A stretch of 64,000 nt of DNA, taken from Acidobacteriaceae bacterium (GTDB lineage: Bacteria; Acidobacteriota; Terriglobia; Terriglobales; Acidobacteriaceae). Where the stretch lies: positions 682,747-746,746 of the forward strand of contig PLCS01000008.1 of NCBI GenBank assembly GCA_003134855.1, read 5' to 3'. The notes under the pieces are model-generated. The model was given only the letters and a program-made list of their open reading frames with translations. It had not been told where the DNA came from and did no database searches. This document shows, one piece after another, positions 24,524 through 33,314 of this stretch (positions are counted from its first letter, which is position 1; every line of letters begins with the position of its first letter). Position numbers and translations under genes: made by a program.

Positions 24524-26404
24524 CTACTTTTTGGGCGCCGCGTTCTTATTCTTATGGCCGGGCGTCAGATTCCTTTGGTCGAGAAGAACCAGGGCATCGG
24601 CGGCGTTGAACGGATACCAACGCGTCGATTGTTGGCCCGTGGTGCTCAGGGTAACGTCGACACGGCGGTTTTTTGCCAGGACAATGACGCCCAGTTTGTC
24701 GATTAATTTCTCCCGATCCGCGGCGTTCAACTCAGGATTCTGCTTGATTGCCTCTTCCACCTGGGCGGCAGTGAGGTCATCCCCCTTGCCAAGGCCGAGC
24801 GTTTTAATGTTGGCTTCGGGAACACCCTGTTCAACCAGCATGAGTTTTGTGCGAGTGACACGGCGTTCGGAAAGCGCTTGGTTGTACTCGACTGATCCGC
24901 GCAGATCCGCATGTCCGGTCAGGGTAAGGTAGGCCTCCGGTTTTAATTCCAGGTACCTCTTGAAGTCCTTCGCGAGGGTAGCCAGAGTTCCCTTCTGGCT
25001 GGCCAACAGACCGCCATTGGGATTTTGGATCGTGGGCACATCGGTCTGGAAAAATATGCTGTGCAGCGCCAGGCGAGTCTCGAGTTGAACTATCTCTTGG
25101 AGTATCTCCGGGGAGGGGCCCGGGGCTGCCAACAGAGGAATCGGGGCCGTGATGGTGACGCTGGTGTTGGCGGTTGCCGTCTGGTTCTTGTCATCTGACA
25201 CATTGCAGGTGATCGGCACTACGCCGGCCGGCGCGCCGGCCGAGGAGAAGGCCGCGGTCGGGCCACTGCCGCTGATGGAGCCGGCCGTTGCCGTGTAGCT
25301 GTAGGTCAAGGGTCGATTCTGCGGGCTCACGCCGCTGGCGGTCACCGTACTTTCCTCGCCCTGCTTGATGGTGCTGGGGCTGGCCGAGCAACTGATCGTC
25401 GGCGGCTCAAAGGCCTTCACCGTGAAGCTGGCCGTTGCGGCGGCGGATTCCCACGGCTGGAAGCCTTCCTTGCCGGCTTTGCCTTCCTTCACGGCGCAAT
25501 TCACCGTATAGGAGCCGGGCGCAAGCAGACCAGTGGCTGCCGAGTCCAACGAAGCCGTCGTTCCGTTGCCCTTCAAGCCCGGCACTCCCGTCCAGAAATA
25601 AACCGCATGCAGCCTGGGATCCAGGTTGCTGGCTATCGCGGTCACCGTAACCGGGTCGCCGGGGAAGATCAAAGCCGGACTGGCCGAGCACGCCAGCATC
25701 AACTGCAAAGGCGCGGGATTTCCACCAATGCGGAAGACAAGTCCGGCAGAAAGACGCATGTCGTTCTGCGACGCTGTCTTTCCGGTGGAGTAATCCTGGA
25801 ACCTGGTCATCAGGTACTCGGCTTGAATGATGCGAATGGCGAAATGGCGGTGGACCCTGACGTCCAGTCCTCCGCCGCCGGTCCAGGCAAACGTGTTCTG
25901 AATGGGGAGGAGCGTGCAGTTCAACCCGCAATCGGAGAGGGATTGTTGGGAGAGTCTGATCTCGCTGGCGTGGGCGCCGCCAAATAGAGCCTGGACAAAG
26001 GGAGTGACCCTGTCGTGCCGGAAGGACAGGCGCGGACCGAAGAGATAGCTGATGACACCCCCGTCTGCGTCGTTCACGGTGTACGTAGCTCCGGAAGCGC
26101 CCTGGAAGCGGATCTCCGAGTTCGTGTAGTCGCCAACATCGGCAACAATCCCCAGATGGCGGTTGAAATTGTAAGCGAGGGACGCGCTGCCGCCATTCAT
26201 CCACACCAGCCTGTTTCCGTCAGCCAGTTTCGGCACCGCTTGCAGATACGAGTAGCCCACAAACAATTCCGCCTTGGGAGTGCCGATGTTCTGGCCGCCC
26301 GGATTCTGCGTGGCCGCCGGCGCGACTTGCGCGCGGAGGTTGAAGGCAGGCATTAGAAAAATTGCAAATGCTGCTGTGGCAATCATCTTTAAACTCGATC
26401 TCAT
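24524..26404 (-). CDS. Outer-membrane beta-barrel protein with Ig-like region and OmpA C-terminal domain
   Basis: About 626 residues with a signal peptide (MRSSLKMIATAAFAIFLMPA). Residues ~40-235 are a predicted eight-strand barrel (aromatic-glycine strands such as AELFVGYSYLQAVP and AGLVFRIGG at the end). Residues ~240-440 are Ig-like beta domains with paired Cys (LACSASPALIF, ISCSASPSTIK). Residues ~470-600 carry an OmpA/Pal-type peptidoglycan-binding domain (LTGHADLRGSVEYNQALSER, then RRVTRTKLMLVEQGVPE). It likely links outer membrane and peptidoglycan. The ATG at 26404 follows AGGAG. It is co-directional with the Ig/DUF3494 gene upstream. Confidence 0.85.
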   Translation of the reverse strand: MRSSLKMIATAAFAIFLMPAFNLRAQVAPAATQNPGGQNIGTPKAELFVGYSYLQAVPKLADGNRLVWMNGGSASLAYNFNRHLGIVADVGDYTNSEIRFQGASGATYTVNDADGGVISYLFGPRLSFRHDRVTPFVQALFGGAHASEIRLSQQSLSDCGLNCTLLPIQNTFAWTGGGGLDVRVHRHFAIRIIQAEYLMTRFQDYSTGKTASQNDMRLSAGLVFRIGGNPAPLQLMLACSASPALIFPGDPVTVTAIASNLDPRLHAVYFWTGVPGLKGNGTTASLDSAATGLLAPGSYTVNCAVKEGKAGKEGFQPWESAAATASFTVKAFEPPTISCSASPSTIKQGEESTVTASGVSPQNRPLTYSYTATAGSISGSGPTAAFSSAGAPAGVVPITCNVSDDKNQTATANTSVTITAPIPLLAAPGPSPEILQEIVQLETRLALHSIFFQTDVPTIQNPNGGLLASQKGTLATLAKDFKRYLELKPEAYLTLTGHADLRGSVEYNQALSERRVTRTKLMLVEQGVPEANIKTLGLGKGDDLTAAQVEEAIKQNPELNAADREKLIDKLGVIVLAKNRRVDVTLSTTGQQSTRWYPFNAADALVLLDQRNLTPGHKNKNAAPKK

Positions 26405-26542
26405 TGTCGTCTCCTGAACTGCGCGTCGCACTTATCAAAAGCCTCTGCGCCGGATGAACTCGACGCGAAAAGAACACGTCAGACCCCATATCTCCTGAAC
26501 CTGGCTGAGACCGCCCTGCGGAGGGCGGTCTCAGCCGGAACC

Positions 26543-29500
26543 TTACGGGGTGGGCAGATTAATGACGGTGTTCACCAGTGTGGTCGACGCACCCAAAGCG
26601 ATCACTCTGCCGGTGATTGTTGTGACCGCGGCAACTCCGGGACTTGAAACCGTGATTCCCGGTTGAGAGATGATGGTTCCGACCATCGTCCCGCCACCAC
26701 CGTAGTTGATGACCGCGCCAGGAAGGCCCCCGACTGCCCAGTAGACGTTGGCGGCTTTGCCGCCGTGGATCAGGTTCACACTTTCAGATGCTGTCGGTGT
26801 GCCTACGGTGAGAGACGACCCGATCTGGAAGATCCAGTAGGCATTGGGATCGCCCTTGGCGTCGAGAGTTAGAGGCCCTAGCGTTATGCCAACCGAGCTT
26901 GCGTTTGTGTAGACGCCGGGGTAGATGGTCGTATTGCCTATCTCCGCTGCCAGAACGCCGTCTGAGGGAAGGCCTTGAAGAGTGTTATAAGCGGTTCGCG
27001 CTTCCAACGCAGCTTCGGTTGCGATGGCCATCGTAGCGGCGGTTCCTTCATCGGCGCATTCAACGGTAGGAGGCGGCGGAGCGGTGTCTATGACTCCATT
27101 CACCTGCCCTACATCGAGCGGGTCCTCCGTATACGTGCATGGCCATACGGCGCCAACAATCGGAAGGCTGGTATCGTGGAATCCGGTCATCGTGGTTGAG
27201 GCGCCCGTGGTCCCGATGTCGCCGTTGATGACCGTGTGGATTCCCTGATTGGTCATCCCAGCGCCGCCGCCAAAGCCGCCAAACAACGCTATGGTCGGTC
27301 CAAGGACGATGGGCGGAGGAGGAGGCGGTGTGGCGGCAGTCGTGAAGGTCCAGGGATTGGGCGCGCCGGTATTCGCAAGAGGATTGCCGGTTGCGTCCGT
27401 TACTCCGTTGGTCACGGTTACGGTATAGACGGTGCTGGCAGTCAGCGGGGCCGTGGGTGTCAGAGTGGCAATGGTGTTGGTCGGGTCAAGGGTGATCGTT
27501 GCCCCTACCGAAGTTCCGCCCTTCGTAATGTAGTAGGTGGCCGAGATGAAGGTCAGCGGATTCATCGCCTTACTGAAGGTTGCGCTCACAGCCTGGTTCA
27601 AGGGCACGAGTGTGGCTGCGTTCGCTGGAACCGTCGAAACCAACACCGGCGGAACGACGACTACAGCTGCGCCGGTGGCAAAGGTCCAGACGTAGTTGCT
27701 GGCCAGCCCGATGCCCGCCAGGTCCTGAGCCGCGGTGGTGATCGTGGCTGTATACGTGGTGCTGGGCAATAGATTCACTGCCGGCGTGAACGTCAGTGTA
27801 TTTCCAACCGCCGCATACGCAACCAGGCCGGCCACGGGAGTGATGACGCCGCCCGCCGTTGGCACGTATGTCAGCGTAAAGGTTGGCGGGATGATCGTGG
27901 TGATCGTGGCCGGGTTCATCGCCGTGCTGAAGGTGGCGCTGACGATCTGATTGAGAGGCACGGTCACGTCTTCGGGGACGGGGGGAACAGCGGTTGGGTT
28001 TGGGGTTACAGGGATGGTCGAGATCACCGTCGGCGGTATGACAATCGGGAGGGTTGCGGTGGTGAAGCTCCAAGGATAGTTCTGGGCCAGCGCGGCGCCG
28101 TCCAGAGCTGTTGCCCCCGTGGTGATGGTGGCCGTGTATACCGTATCCGGCGCCAGGCTGGCATCCGGCGTGAACGTTGCTATCGAGCCGGCTGCAACAT
28201 AGGTAACCACTCCCGATACGCTGGCTCCGCCCTTCACTGTCAGCAAGAAGGTTGCCGAGTTGATCGAGGCCGGGGTCATTGCCTCGCTGAATGTGGCGGT
28301 GAGGGCCTGGTTGGTGGGCACAGCCGTGGCCCCATTGACCGGCACGGTGGCGATGACTGTTGGCACGGTTGGAGCCGGAACCGTTAAGAAGCTCCACACG
28401 TAGTTGCTGGCCAGTGAAGCGCCTGCCAGGTCCTGGGCTCCGGTGGTGATGGTGGCCGTGAAGAGGGTGTTGAATGCCAGGTTGGCCGCCGGTGTGAATG
28501 TTGCGACAAATCCCGAGCAGCCGATCGTTCCGGGCACGGGAGTCGCGCCGGGGCCTGTCACCGTAAATGCGGCCGCCGGGAACGGCGTGCATTTCATCGG
28601 CTCGTTGAAGGTCGCGCTGAGCACCTGGTCAACGGGTACACCCGTGGCTGTATTCACAGGGACCGTGGCAGTCACCGCAAGCACAGGGGAAACCGTGGTG
28701 AAAGCCCACACGTAGTTAGTAACCAACCCGGTGCCCGCCAGATCCTCAGCTCCGGTAGTGATCGTGGCCACGAAGGAACTGCTGTATGCCAGAGGGGCAG
28801 CCGGCTTAAACGTCGCAACCAGGCCTGAGTAGGTAACGGCGCCAGGAATGGCAATTCCACCCGGCCCCGTAACCGTGAAGGTTGCCGCGTTCAGCGTGCC
28901 TGGGCTCATCGCCTCGCTGAAGGTCGCGGTGAGCACCTGAGCGATTGGAACACCCGTAGCTCCATTCGCTGGGACTACTTTTGTCACCGTAGGCGTCGGA
29001 GTAATGGTCGTAAAGGTCCAGGAGTAGTTGGCGGCCAGCGGAATCCCGGCTACGCTCGTGACCCCGGTTGTGATTGTGGCCGTGTAACCGGTGCTGTTGG
29101 CAAGGGGAGCAGTAGGCGTAAACGTCGCAACCAAGCCACTGTACGTGACGGTGCCAGCTACGGCAACCCCTCCCGTCGTCTTTTTCAGCGTGAAGGTTGT
29201 CGCGCTGATCGAGGCGGAGGTCATCGCCTCATTGAACGTCGCGGTCAACACCTGGCCAACGGGCACATTTACGGCTCCATTCGCAGGGACCGTCGCCACG
29301 ACTGTCGGCACCGGGGTAATCGTGGAAAAACTCCACACGTAGTTTCCCATCAGAGCCGCGCCGCCGGGGGTCGCAGCCCCGGTGGTGATCGTCGCCGTGT
29401 AGGTGGTGCCGAATGCGAGGGCGACTGCGGGCGTAAACGTCGCAGTTACACCGCTATATGTCACAGCTCCAGCCACGGCAACTCCATTCGGGGCGGCGAC

Positions 29501-29713
29501 CGTGAAGGTTCCGGCGGCGGTGATCGAGGCCGGGTTCATCGCCTCGCTGAAGGTGGCGGTCATTGCCGTATTGACGGCAACACTAGCAGCGCCCTGAGCG
29601 GGAGTCACCGAGACCACGCTGGGAATGGTTACCGTTTCCTGGCCGCAACCGGCCACAAAGGCGACCAGCAGAGCCGTCAGTAAGCACACGAAACCAAGCC
29701 TGAAATTACGCAT
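26543..29713 (-). CDS. Lipoprotein with seven Ig-like (Big_5) repeats and DUF3494 ice-binding-like domain
   Basis: About 1056 residues. A lipoprotein signal ends in LVAFVAGC. Seven SbsA-like Big_5 repeats of about 105 residues follow, each starting VxxTxPxNGAxxVPxxQ and ATFSEAMNP, with a longer sixth linker. The last ~250 residues form a DUF3494 domain (ALFGGFGGGAGMTNQGIHTV, then GDIGTTG, and IYPGVYTNAS near the middle), the fold of ice-binding and adhesion proteins. It is probably a large surface adhesin; ice binding is not shown. The ATG at 29713 follows GAGAGG. The OmpA-type gene lies 138 bp downstream in the same direction. Confidence 0.85.
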   Translation of the reverse strand: MRNFRLGFVCLLTALLVAFVAGCGQETVTIPSVVSVTPAQGAASVAVNTAMTATFSEAMNPASITAAGTFTVAAPNGVAVAGAVTYSGVTATFTPAVALAFGTTYTATITTGAATPGGAALMGNYVWSFSTITPVPTVVATVPANGAVNVPVGQVLTATFNEAMTSASISATTFTLKKTTGGVAVAGTVTYSGLVATFTPTAPLANSTGYTATITTGVTSVAGIPLAANYSWTFTTITPTPTVTKVVPANGATGVPIAQVLTATFSEAMSPGTLNAATFTVTGPGGIAIPGAVTYSGLVATFKPAAPLAYSSSFVATITTGAEDLAGTGLVTNYVWAFTTVSPVLAVTATVPVNTATGVPVDQVLSATFNEPMKCTPFPAAAFTVTGPGATPVPGTIGCSGFVATFTPAANLAFNTLFTATITTGAQDLAGASLASNYVWSFLTVPAPTVPTVIATVPVNGATAVPTNQALTATFSEAMTPASINSATFLLTVKGGASVSGVVTYVAAGSIATFTPDASLAPDTVYTATITTGATALDGAALAQNYPWSFTTATLPIVIPPTVISTIPVTPNPTAVPPVPEDVTVPLNQIVSATFSTAMNPATITTIIPPTFTLTYVPTAGGVITPVAGLVAYAAVGNTLTFTPAVNLLPSTTYTATITTAAQDLAGIGLASNYVWTFATGAAVVVVPPVLVSTVPANAATLVPLNQAVSATFSKAMNPLTFISATYYITKGGTSVGATITLDPTNTIATLTPTAPLTASTVYTVTVTNGVTDATGNPLANTGAPNPWTFTTAATPPPPPPIVLGPTIALFGGFGGGAGMTNQGIHTVINGDIGTTGASTTMTGFHDTSLPIVGAVWPCTYTEDPLDVGQVNGVIDTAPPPPTVECADEGTAATMAIATEAALEARTAYNTLQGLPSDGVLAAEIGNTTIYPGVYTNASSVGITLGPLTLDAKGDPNAYWIFQIGSSLTVGTPTASESVNLIHGGKAANVYWAVGGLPGAVINYGGGGTMVGTIISQPGITVSSPGVAAVTTITGRVIALGASTTLVNTVINLPTP

Positions 29714-29959
29714 TTGTATCCTCTCGTCCATCTGTGGTGGCGTGGTGCCCAGCACTTGTCATCTGGCCGGCTCGGGTGAGCATACCGATACAGTATGACT
29801 CTCAGAAAATAGCAAGTTGGAAAACGGGAGGTCTGTGCAATTTCGCTCATCTATTACAAAATTCGAGCAGCAATGATTTCACATTTTATGAGCAGAATTG
29901 ACCATCTATCTATCGATACGACCGTGCGGCGCCGGCCAGGAGCCGCCGCTGATATAGGA

Positions 29960-30010
29960 GGCAGCAAGCTGGAAGCCGAAGAGGCTACCGCGCAGCAGGC
30001 AATGGCGTAG
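29960..30010 (+). pseudogene. 3' end of a second LuxR-type regulator gene
   Basis: These 51 bp match 24158-24208, the end of the LuxR-type gene including its TAG stop, with four mismatches. All four are synonymous (GAG/GAA, GAA/GAG, CAA/CAG, GCG/GCA), so both encode GSKLEAEEATAQQAMA. No other part of the gene is found upstream. Synonymous-only change suggests the fragment came from a once functional paralogue rather than a fresh copy. Confidence 0.7.
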
Positions 30011-30042
30011 CTGAAAGACTGAGTGTCCAGCGATACACCCTT

Positions 30043-30066
30043 CCAGGTCTCAGAATCGAGACCTGG
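30043..30066. repeat. Dispersed hairpin repeat, family A
   Basis: CCAGGTCTC, AGAATC, GAGACCTGG, then GACACCC. Same stem and loop as at 3181-3206. Confidence 0.75.
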
Positions 30067-30238
30067 GACACCCGCACCCGAACCGGACTATTTCAAAGAC
30101 AATGAATTCCACTGCATTCTGTGATGATTGCGAAATATTGATCCGTTCGCTCTGGTGATTGTCCACTTTTGTACAGCGCGACAGTGGGGTTGGAGCATCT
30201 CATCAAGCAGTGCATGAATTGCACGGAGGAATCTACCC

Positions 30239-30931
30239 ATGAAGCTGGTTCGACTTGCGCTTTCAGCACTTGCTCTTACCCTGGGAACATCAGTTCTGTT
30301 CATCGCCCAAAGCGGCATGGCCCAGGTCAGCATACAACTTGGCTTGGGACAAGATCGCGCCGGCTGGGATGCGCCTCCCCAGGAGTTCCGCGATATTCAG
30401 CGGCAGGGATTCCATGACGGCATCGAAGCCGGCCGCCAAGACTACGAAAGCCACCGTCCCCCGAACGTGGACGCGACGATGCAGTTCCGTCGGCCGCCGG
30501 TGCCCAGACCCGCCCGCGACGAATACCGCGAAGGCTTCCGCCGCGGCTACGATATGGCCTTTTCTCACTTCAGGGAAGGCATGGGAGCAGTTCCCATGCC
30601 CATGACACAGAACGGCCCGGCCCAGGACCGCCCTCCGCAAGGATACGGTCAGGATCACCCGGACCATGACCGGGGTGGCTGGGATGCGCCTCCCCAGGAG
30701 TTCCGCGATGTCCAGCGGAGGGGCTTCCACGATGGCATCGAAGCCGGCCGCCGCGACTTCGAAAGCCACCGCCCCCCGAACGTGGAAAGAAAAGCGGAAT
30801 TCCGCCGTCCCCCCGTTCCCCCACCCGCCCGCGACGAATACCGCGAGGGCTTTCGCCGTGGCTACGATTCATTCTTCTCTCACTTGCGTGAAGATCGCGG
30901 CGATCGCGGCGACGATCAAGACCGCCACTAG
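30239..30931 (+). CDS. Secreted protein with two tandem ~65-residue repeats
   Basis: A 230-residue protein with a signal peptide (residues ~1-28, ending GMAQ). Two near-identical units follow (about residues 42-105 and 146-209): GWDAPPQEFRD, GFHDGIEAGR, SHRPPNV, FRRPPVP, and ARDEYREGFRRGYD. The units are charged and aromatic and lack Cys; a Met/Pro linker separates them. GGAGG lies 8 nt upstream of the ATG. I do not recognise the family, though the GFxxGxxAGxxD and YREGFRRGYD pattern is common in short acidobacterial exported proteins. The two repeats are also similar at DNA level, so one arose by internal duplication. Confidence 0.7.
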   Translation: MKLVRLALSALALTLGTSVLFIAQSGMAQVSIQLGLGQDRAGWDAPPQEFRDIQRQGFHDGIEAGRQDYESHRPPNVDATMQFRRPPVPRPARDEYREGFRRGYDMAFSHFREGMGAVPMPMTQNGPAQDRPPQGYGQDHPDHDRGGWDAPPQEFRDVQRRGFHDGIEAGRRDFESHRPPNVERKAEFRRPPVPPPARDEYREGFRRGYDSFFSHLREDRGDRGDDQDRH

Positions 30932-30992
30932 GAATCTCTGAATATGTCAATGTCGCTTTGCGCAGGCTGTGACATCCCCCACTAAAACCGTG

Positions 30993-31023
30993 CGCCCCAG
31001 TCCTCGTGCGAGACCTGGGGCAC
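30993..31023. repeat. Dispersed hairpin repeat, family A (diverged copy)
   Basis: GCCCCAG, TCCTCGTGCGAGAC, CTGGGGC: same outer stem and GAGACCTGGGGCAC tail as the other copies but a changed left arm. It lies 25 bp before the clpX stop codon. Confidence 0.6.
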
Positions 31024-31047
31024 TCTAGCTTCGATCCGGAGAGCGCG

Positions 31048-32334
31048 TCAGCCCGCCTTCTCCAGTAAACACAGCGACAGATCGCGCCGCTCGACCATAT
31101 CCCTGGTGATTTCGATGTCGCGGACTCTCTTGTTGTTGGGCAGGTGGAACATCAGGTCGAGCATCAGCTCTTCGAGGATCATGCGCAATCCGCGCGCGCC
31201 CACCTTGCGGGCCAGAGCTTCGCGGGCTACCGCGCCAATGGCCTCCACGGTGAAGTGCAGGCGGACATTCTCGAACTCGAACATTCTCTGATACTGCTTG
31301 AGGATGGCGTTGCGCGGCTTGGTCAGAATCTCGATCAGCGCCGACTCGTCCAGTTCGTCGAGGACGCCCATCACCGGCAGGCGGCCGACAAACTCGGGAA
31401 TCAGGCCGTACTTGATCAGGTCCTGCGGCTCGGTCTTGCGCAACAATTCGGTGTCGCGATGGGAACGTGTGGTGGCGGCATCGGCCTCTGCGTCGATGGT
31501 CTTGAAGCCCAGCGCCTTCTTGCCCACGCGCCGGCCCACCACGCGCTCCAGGCCCACAAACGCCCCGCCGCAGATAAAGAGGATGTTGGTGGTGTCCACC
31601 GCGGTGAACTCCTGATGCGGGTGCTTGCGCCCGCCCTGCGGCGGCACGTTGGCCACGGTGCCTTCAAGAATCTTGAGCAGCGCCTGCTGCACCCCCTCGC
31701 CGCTGACGTCGCGGGTAATCGACGGGTTCTCATCCTTGCGGCCGATCTTGTCGATCTCGTCGATGTAGATGATGCCCTGCTGGGCGCGCGTAACATCGCC
31801 CTCAGCGGCTTGCAGCAGCTTGAGAATGATATTCTCCACATCCTCGCCGACGTAGCCGGCCTCGGTGAGCGTGGTAGCGTCCACAATCGCGAAGGGCACG
31901 TCGAGCATCTTGGCCAGCGTGTGCGCCAGCAGCGTCTTCCCCGAGCCGGTGGGGCCGATGAGCAGAATGTTCGACTTGGTCAGCTCCACTTCGTTGTTGC
32001 GTACCTTGTTCATCTGGATGCGCTTGTAATGGTTGTACACGGCCACGGCCAGCTTCTTCTTGGTCTGGTCCTGGCCGATGACAAAGTCGTCGAGGAAGTT
32101 CTTGACCTCCTGCGGCTTGGGCAGGTGGCCGGCGGCGTTGGCCGGATGGGCGGCATCCGCGCCGCCGCCGCGGTCGTCCTCGAGGATCGAGTTGCAGACA
32201 GCCACGCACTCGTCGCAGATGTAGGCGCGAGGGTAGTCGCTGGGCGAAGAGATCAGCTTGGCCACGGCATCCTGTGACTTGTGACAGAACGAGCAGCGCA
32301 GCGCTTCTTCCGGTCCCCCGCGCGTTTTCATCAT
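31048..32334 (-). CDS. clpX: ATP-dependent Clp protease ATP-binding subunit ClpX
   Basis: A 428-residue AAA+ unfoldase. The N-terminal zinc-binding domain has [15 protein letters not shown] and CDECVAVCN (four Cys, residues ~14-47). Walker A is GPTGSGKT (about residue 128), the pore loop is GYVGED, and Walker B/sensor is [11 protein letters not shown]. The ClpP-docking loop reads KALGFKT rather than the more usual IGF. It unfolds tagged proteins and feeds them to ClpP. The first ATG at 32334 follows GGGAG. A second, free zinc domain lies directly upstream in the operon. Confidence 0.96.
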   Translation of the reverse strand: MMKTRGGPEEALRCSFCHKSQDAVAKLISSPSDYPRAYICDECVAVCNSILEDDRGGGADAAHPANAAGHLPKPQEVKNFLDDFVIGQDQTKKKLAVAVYNHYKRIQMNKVRNNEVELTKSNILLIGPTGSGKTLLAHTLAKMLDVPFAIVDATTLTEAGYVGEDVENIILKLLQAAEGDVTRAQQGIIYIDEIDKIGRKDENPSITRDVSGEGVQQALLKILEGTVANVPPQGGRKHPHQEFTAVDTTNILFICGGAFVGLERVVGRRVGKKALGFKTIDAEADAATTRSHRDTELLRKTEPQDLIKYGLIPEFVGRLPVMGVLDELDESALIEILTKPRNAILKQYQRMFEFENVRLHFTVEAIGAVAREALARKVGARGLRMILEELMLDLMFHLPNNKRVRDIEITRDMVERRDLSLCLLEKAG

Positions 32335-32621
32335 TGGATGGCTCCCTTTTGGACTTCGATAGCGGAGTTAGTTGAGTTAGCGGTGCTAGCGCCGATGATT
32401 CTGTTCGCAAGTGATGCGCTGTGCCGGTCGATGATCTCTGCGACTCTGCCGGGTTCCTTAATGAATAAATTGCAGACGGCCACACACTCACAGCAAATAT
32501 AGGATCGCGGGTAGCCGCTGGGCACAGGAATGGGAGACGCAATCATTTTGGCCACGGCGTCCTGCGTCTTGTGGCAGAACGAGCAGCGCGGCGCTGTTTC
32601 GTGTTCCGTGCGTGCATCCAT
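32331..32621 (-). CDS. Free-standing ClpX-type zinc-binding domain protein
   Basis: About 96 residues. The N-terminal half is a ClpX-like zinc finger: [20 protein letters not shown] then [12 protein letters not shown], with the four Cys in the same spacing as ClpX. The second half ([20 protein letters not shown]) is simple in sequence and has no AAA+ part. The ATG at 32621 follows GGGAG, and its stop overlaps the clpX start by 4 nt. It lies between clpP and clpX on the same strand, so it is made with them. In ClpX this domain dimerises and binds adaptors and substrates; a free copy could compete for or store adaptors. That role is inference. Confidence 0.75.
   Translation of the reverse strand: MDARTEHETAPRCSFCHKTQDAVAKMIASPIPVPSGYPRSYICCECVAVCNLFIKEPGRVAEIIDRHSASLANRIIGASTANSTNSAIEVQKGAIQ
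32361..32394. repeat. GTTAGCGGA-type nonamer repeats at the zinc-domain gene 3' end
   Basis: On the plus strand AGCGGAGTTAGTTGAGTTAG and CGGTGCTAGCG form a 9-bp-period run within the 3' coding part of the free zinc-domain gene, encoding its STANSTNS tail. A matching run (CTAACTCCG units) lies at 32650-32685 on the other side of the gene. Confidence 0.5.
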
Positions 32622-32649
32622 GTTATTGCTCCCGTGTGCGGCCACAGCC

Positions 32650-32685
32650 GTTGCTAACTCCGCTAACCCCGCTAACTCCGCTTGC
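32650..32685. repeat. CTAACTCCG nonamer repeats upstream of the zinc-domain gene
   Basis: GCTAACTCC, GCTAACCCC, GCTAACTCC, GCTTGC follow each other with a 9-bp period between the clpP stop codon and the zinc-domain gene. Confidence 0.6.
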
Positions 32686-32687
32686 TT

Positions 32688-33278
32688 CTACGTTCTCGGC
32701 CGGTCGATGATCTCATCGACGATGCCGTATTCCTTGGCCTGTTGCGCGTTCATAATAAAGTCCCGCTCCACATCCCGTTCGATGCGGTCCAGCGGCTGAT
32801 CGGTATGCTTGGCGATCAGATTATTGGTAATCTCGCGGATGCGCAGAATCTCGCGCGCATGAATGTCAATGTCGGTGGCCTGTCCGCTCAAGCCCCCCAT
32901 CGACGGCTGATGGATGAGAATGCGCGAGTTGGGCAGGGCAAAGCGCTTGCCCTTGGCGCCCGCCAGCAGCAAGAAGGCTCCCATGCTGGCCGCCTGGCCG
33001 ATGCAGATCGTCTCCACCTTGTTCTTGATGAACTGCATCGTGTCATAAATGGCGAGGCCGGCGGTGATGGAGCCGCCCGGAGAGTTGATGTACAGATGCA
33101 CATCTTTCTCCGGGTCTTCGCCGGAGAGAAAGAGCAACTGCGCCACGACCAAATTTGCAATCTGGTCGTCGATGGGCGTGCCCAGAAAGATGATGTTGTC
33201 GCGCAGCAGACGGGAGTAGATGTCGTAGGCGCGCTCGCCCCGGCTCGTCTGCTCAACCACCATGGGAACCAATGCCAT
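32688..33278 (-). CDS. clpP: ATP-dependent Clp protease proteolytic subunit
   Basis: A 196-residue serine peptidase of standard ClpP length. The catalytic Ser lies in [14 protein letters not shown] (about residue 98), the His in [11 protein letters not shown] (about residue 122) and the Asp in [11 protein letters not shown] near the end. It assembles into two heptameric rings and degrades proteins threaded in by ClpX. The order tig-clpP-clpX is kept, with one extra small gene between clpP and clpX. AAGAAGG lies upstream of the ATG. Confidence 0.96.
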   Translation of the reverse strand: MALVPMVVEQTSRGERAYDIYSRLLRDNIIFLGTPIDDQIANLVVAQLLFLSGEDPEKDVHLYINSPGGSITAGLAIYDTMQFIKNKVETICIGQAASMGAFLLLAGAKGKRFALPNSRILIHQPSMGGLSGQATDIDIHAREILRIREITNNLIAKHTDQPLDRIERDVERDFIMNAQQAKEYGIVDEIIDRPRT

Positions 33279-33314
33279 GAAACCTTCTTCTCAATCCAGC
33301 TTCGTTGTGCCGCC

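Larger units (their letters stand above)
29714..30238. other. AT-rich gap with regulator-tail remnant and hairpin repeat
   Basis: A 525-bp gap between the divergent Ig/DUF3494 and tandem-repeat-protein genes. The part 29760-29900 is AT-rich and probably holds the leftward promoter. It then contains the LuxR tail copy (29960-30010) and a family-A hairpin (30043-30066). No other gene is seen. Confidence 0.5.

Noticed and set aside
31144..32277. Plus-strand 377-codon open frame inside clpX
   Set aside because: It is the antisense shadow of clpX; composition is driven by GC-rich third positions.
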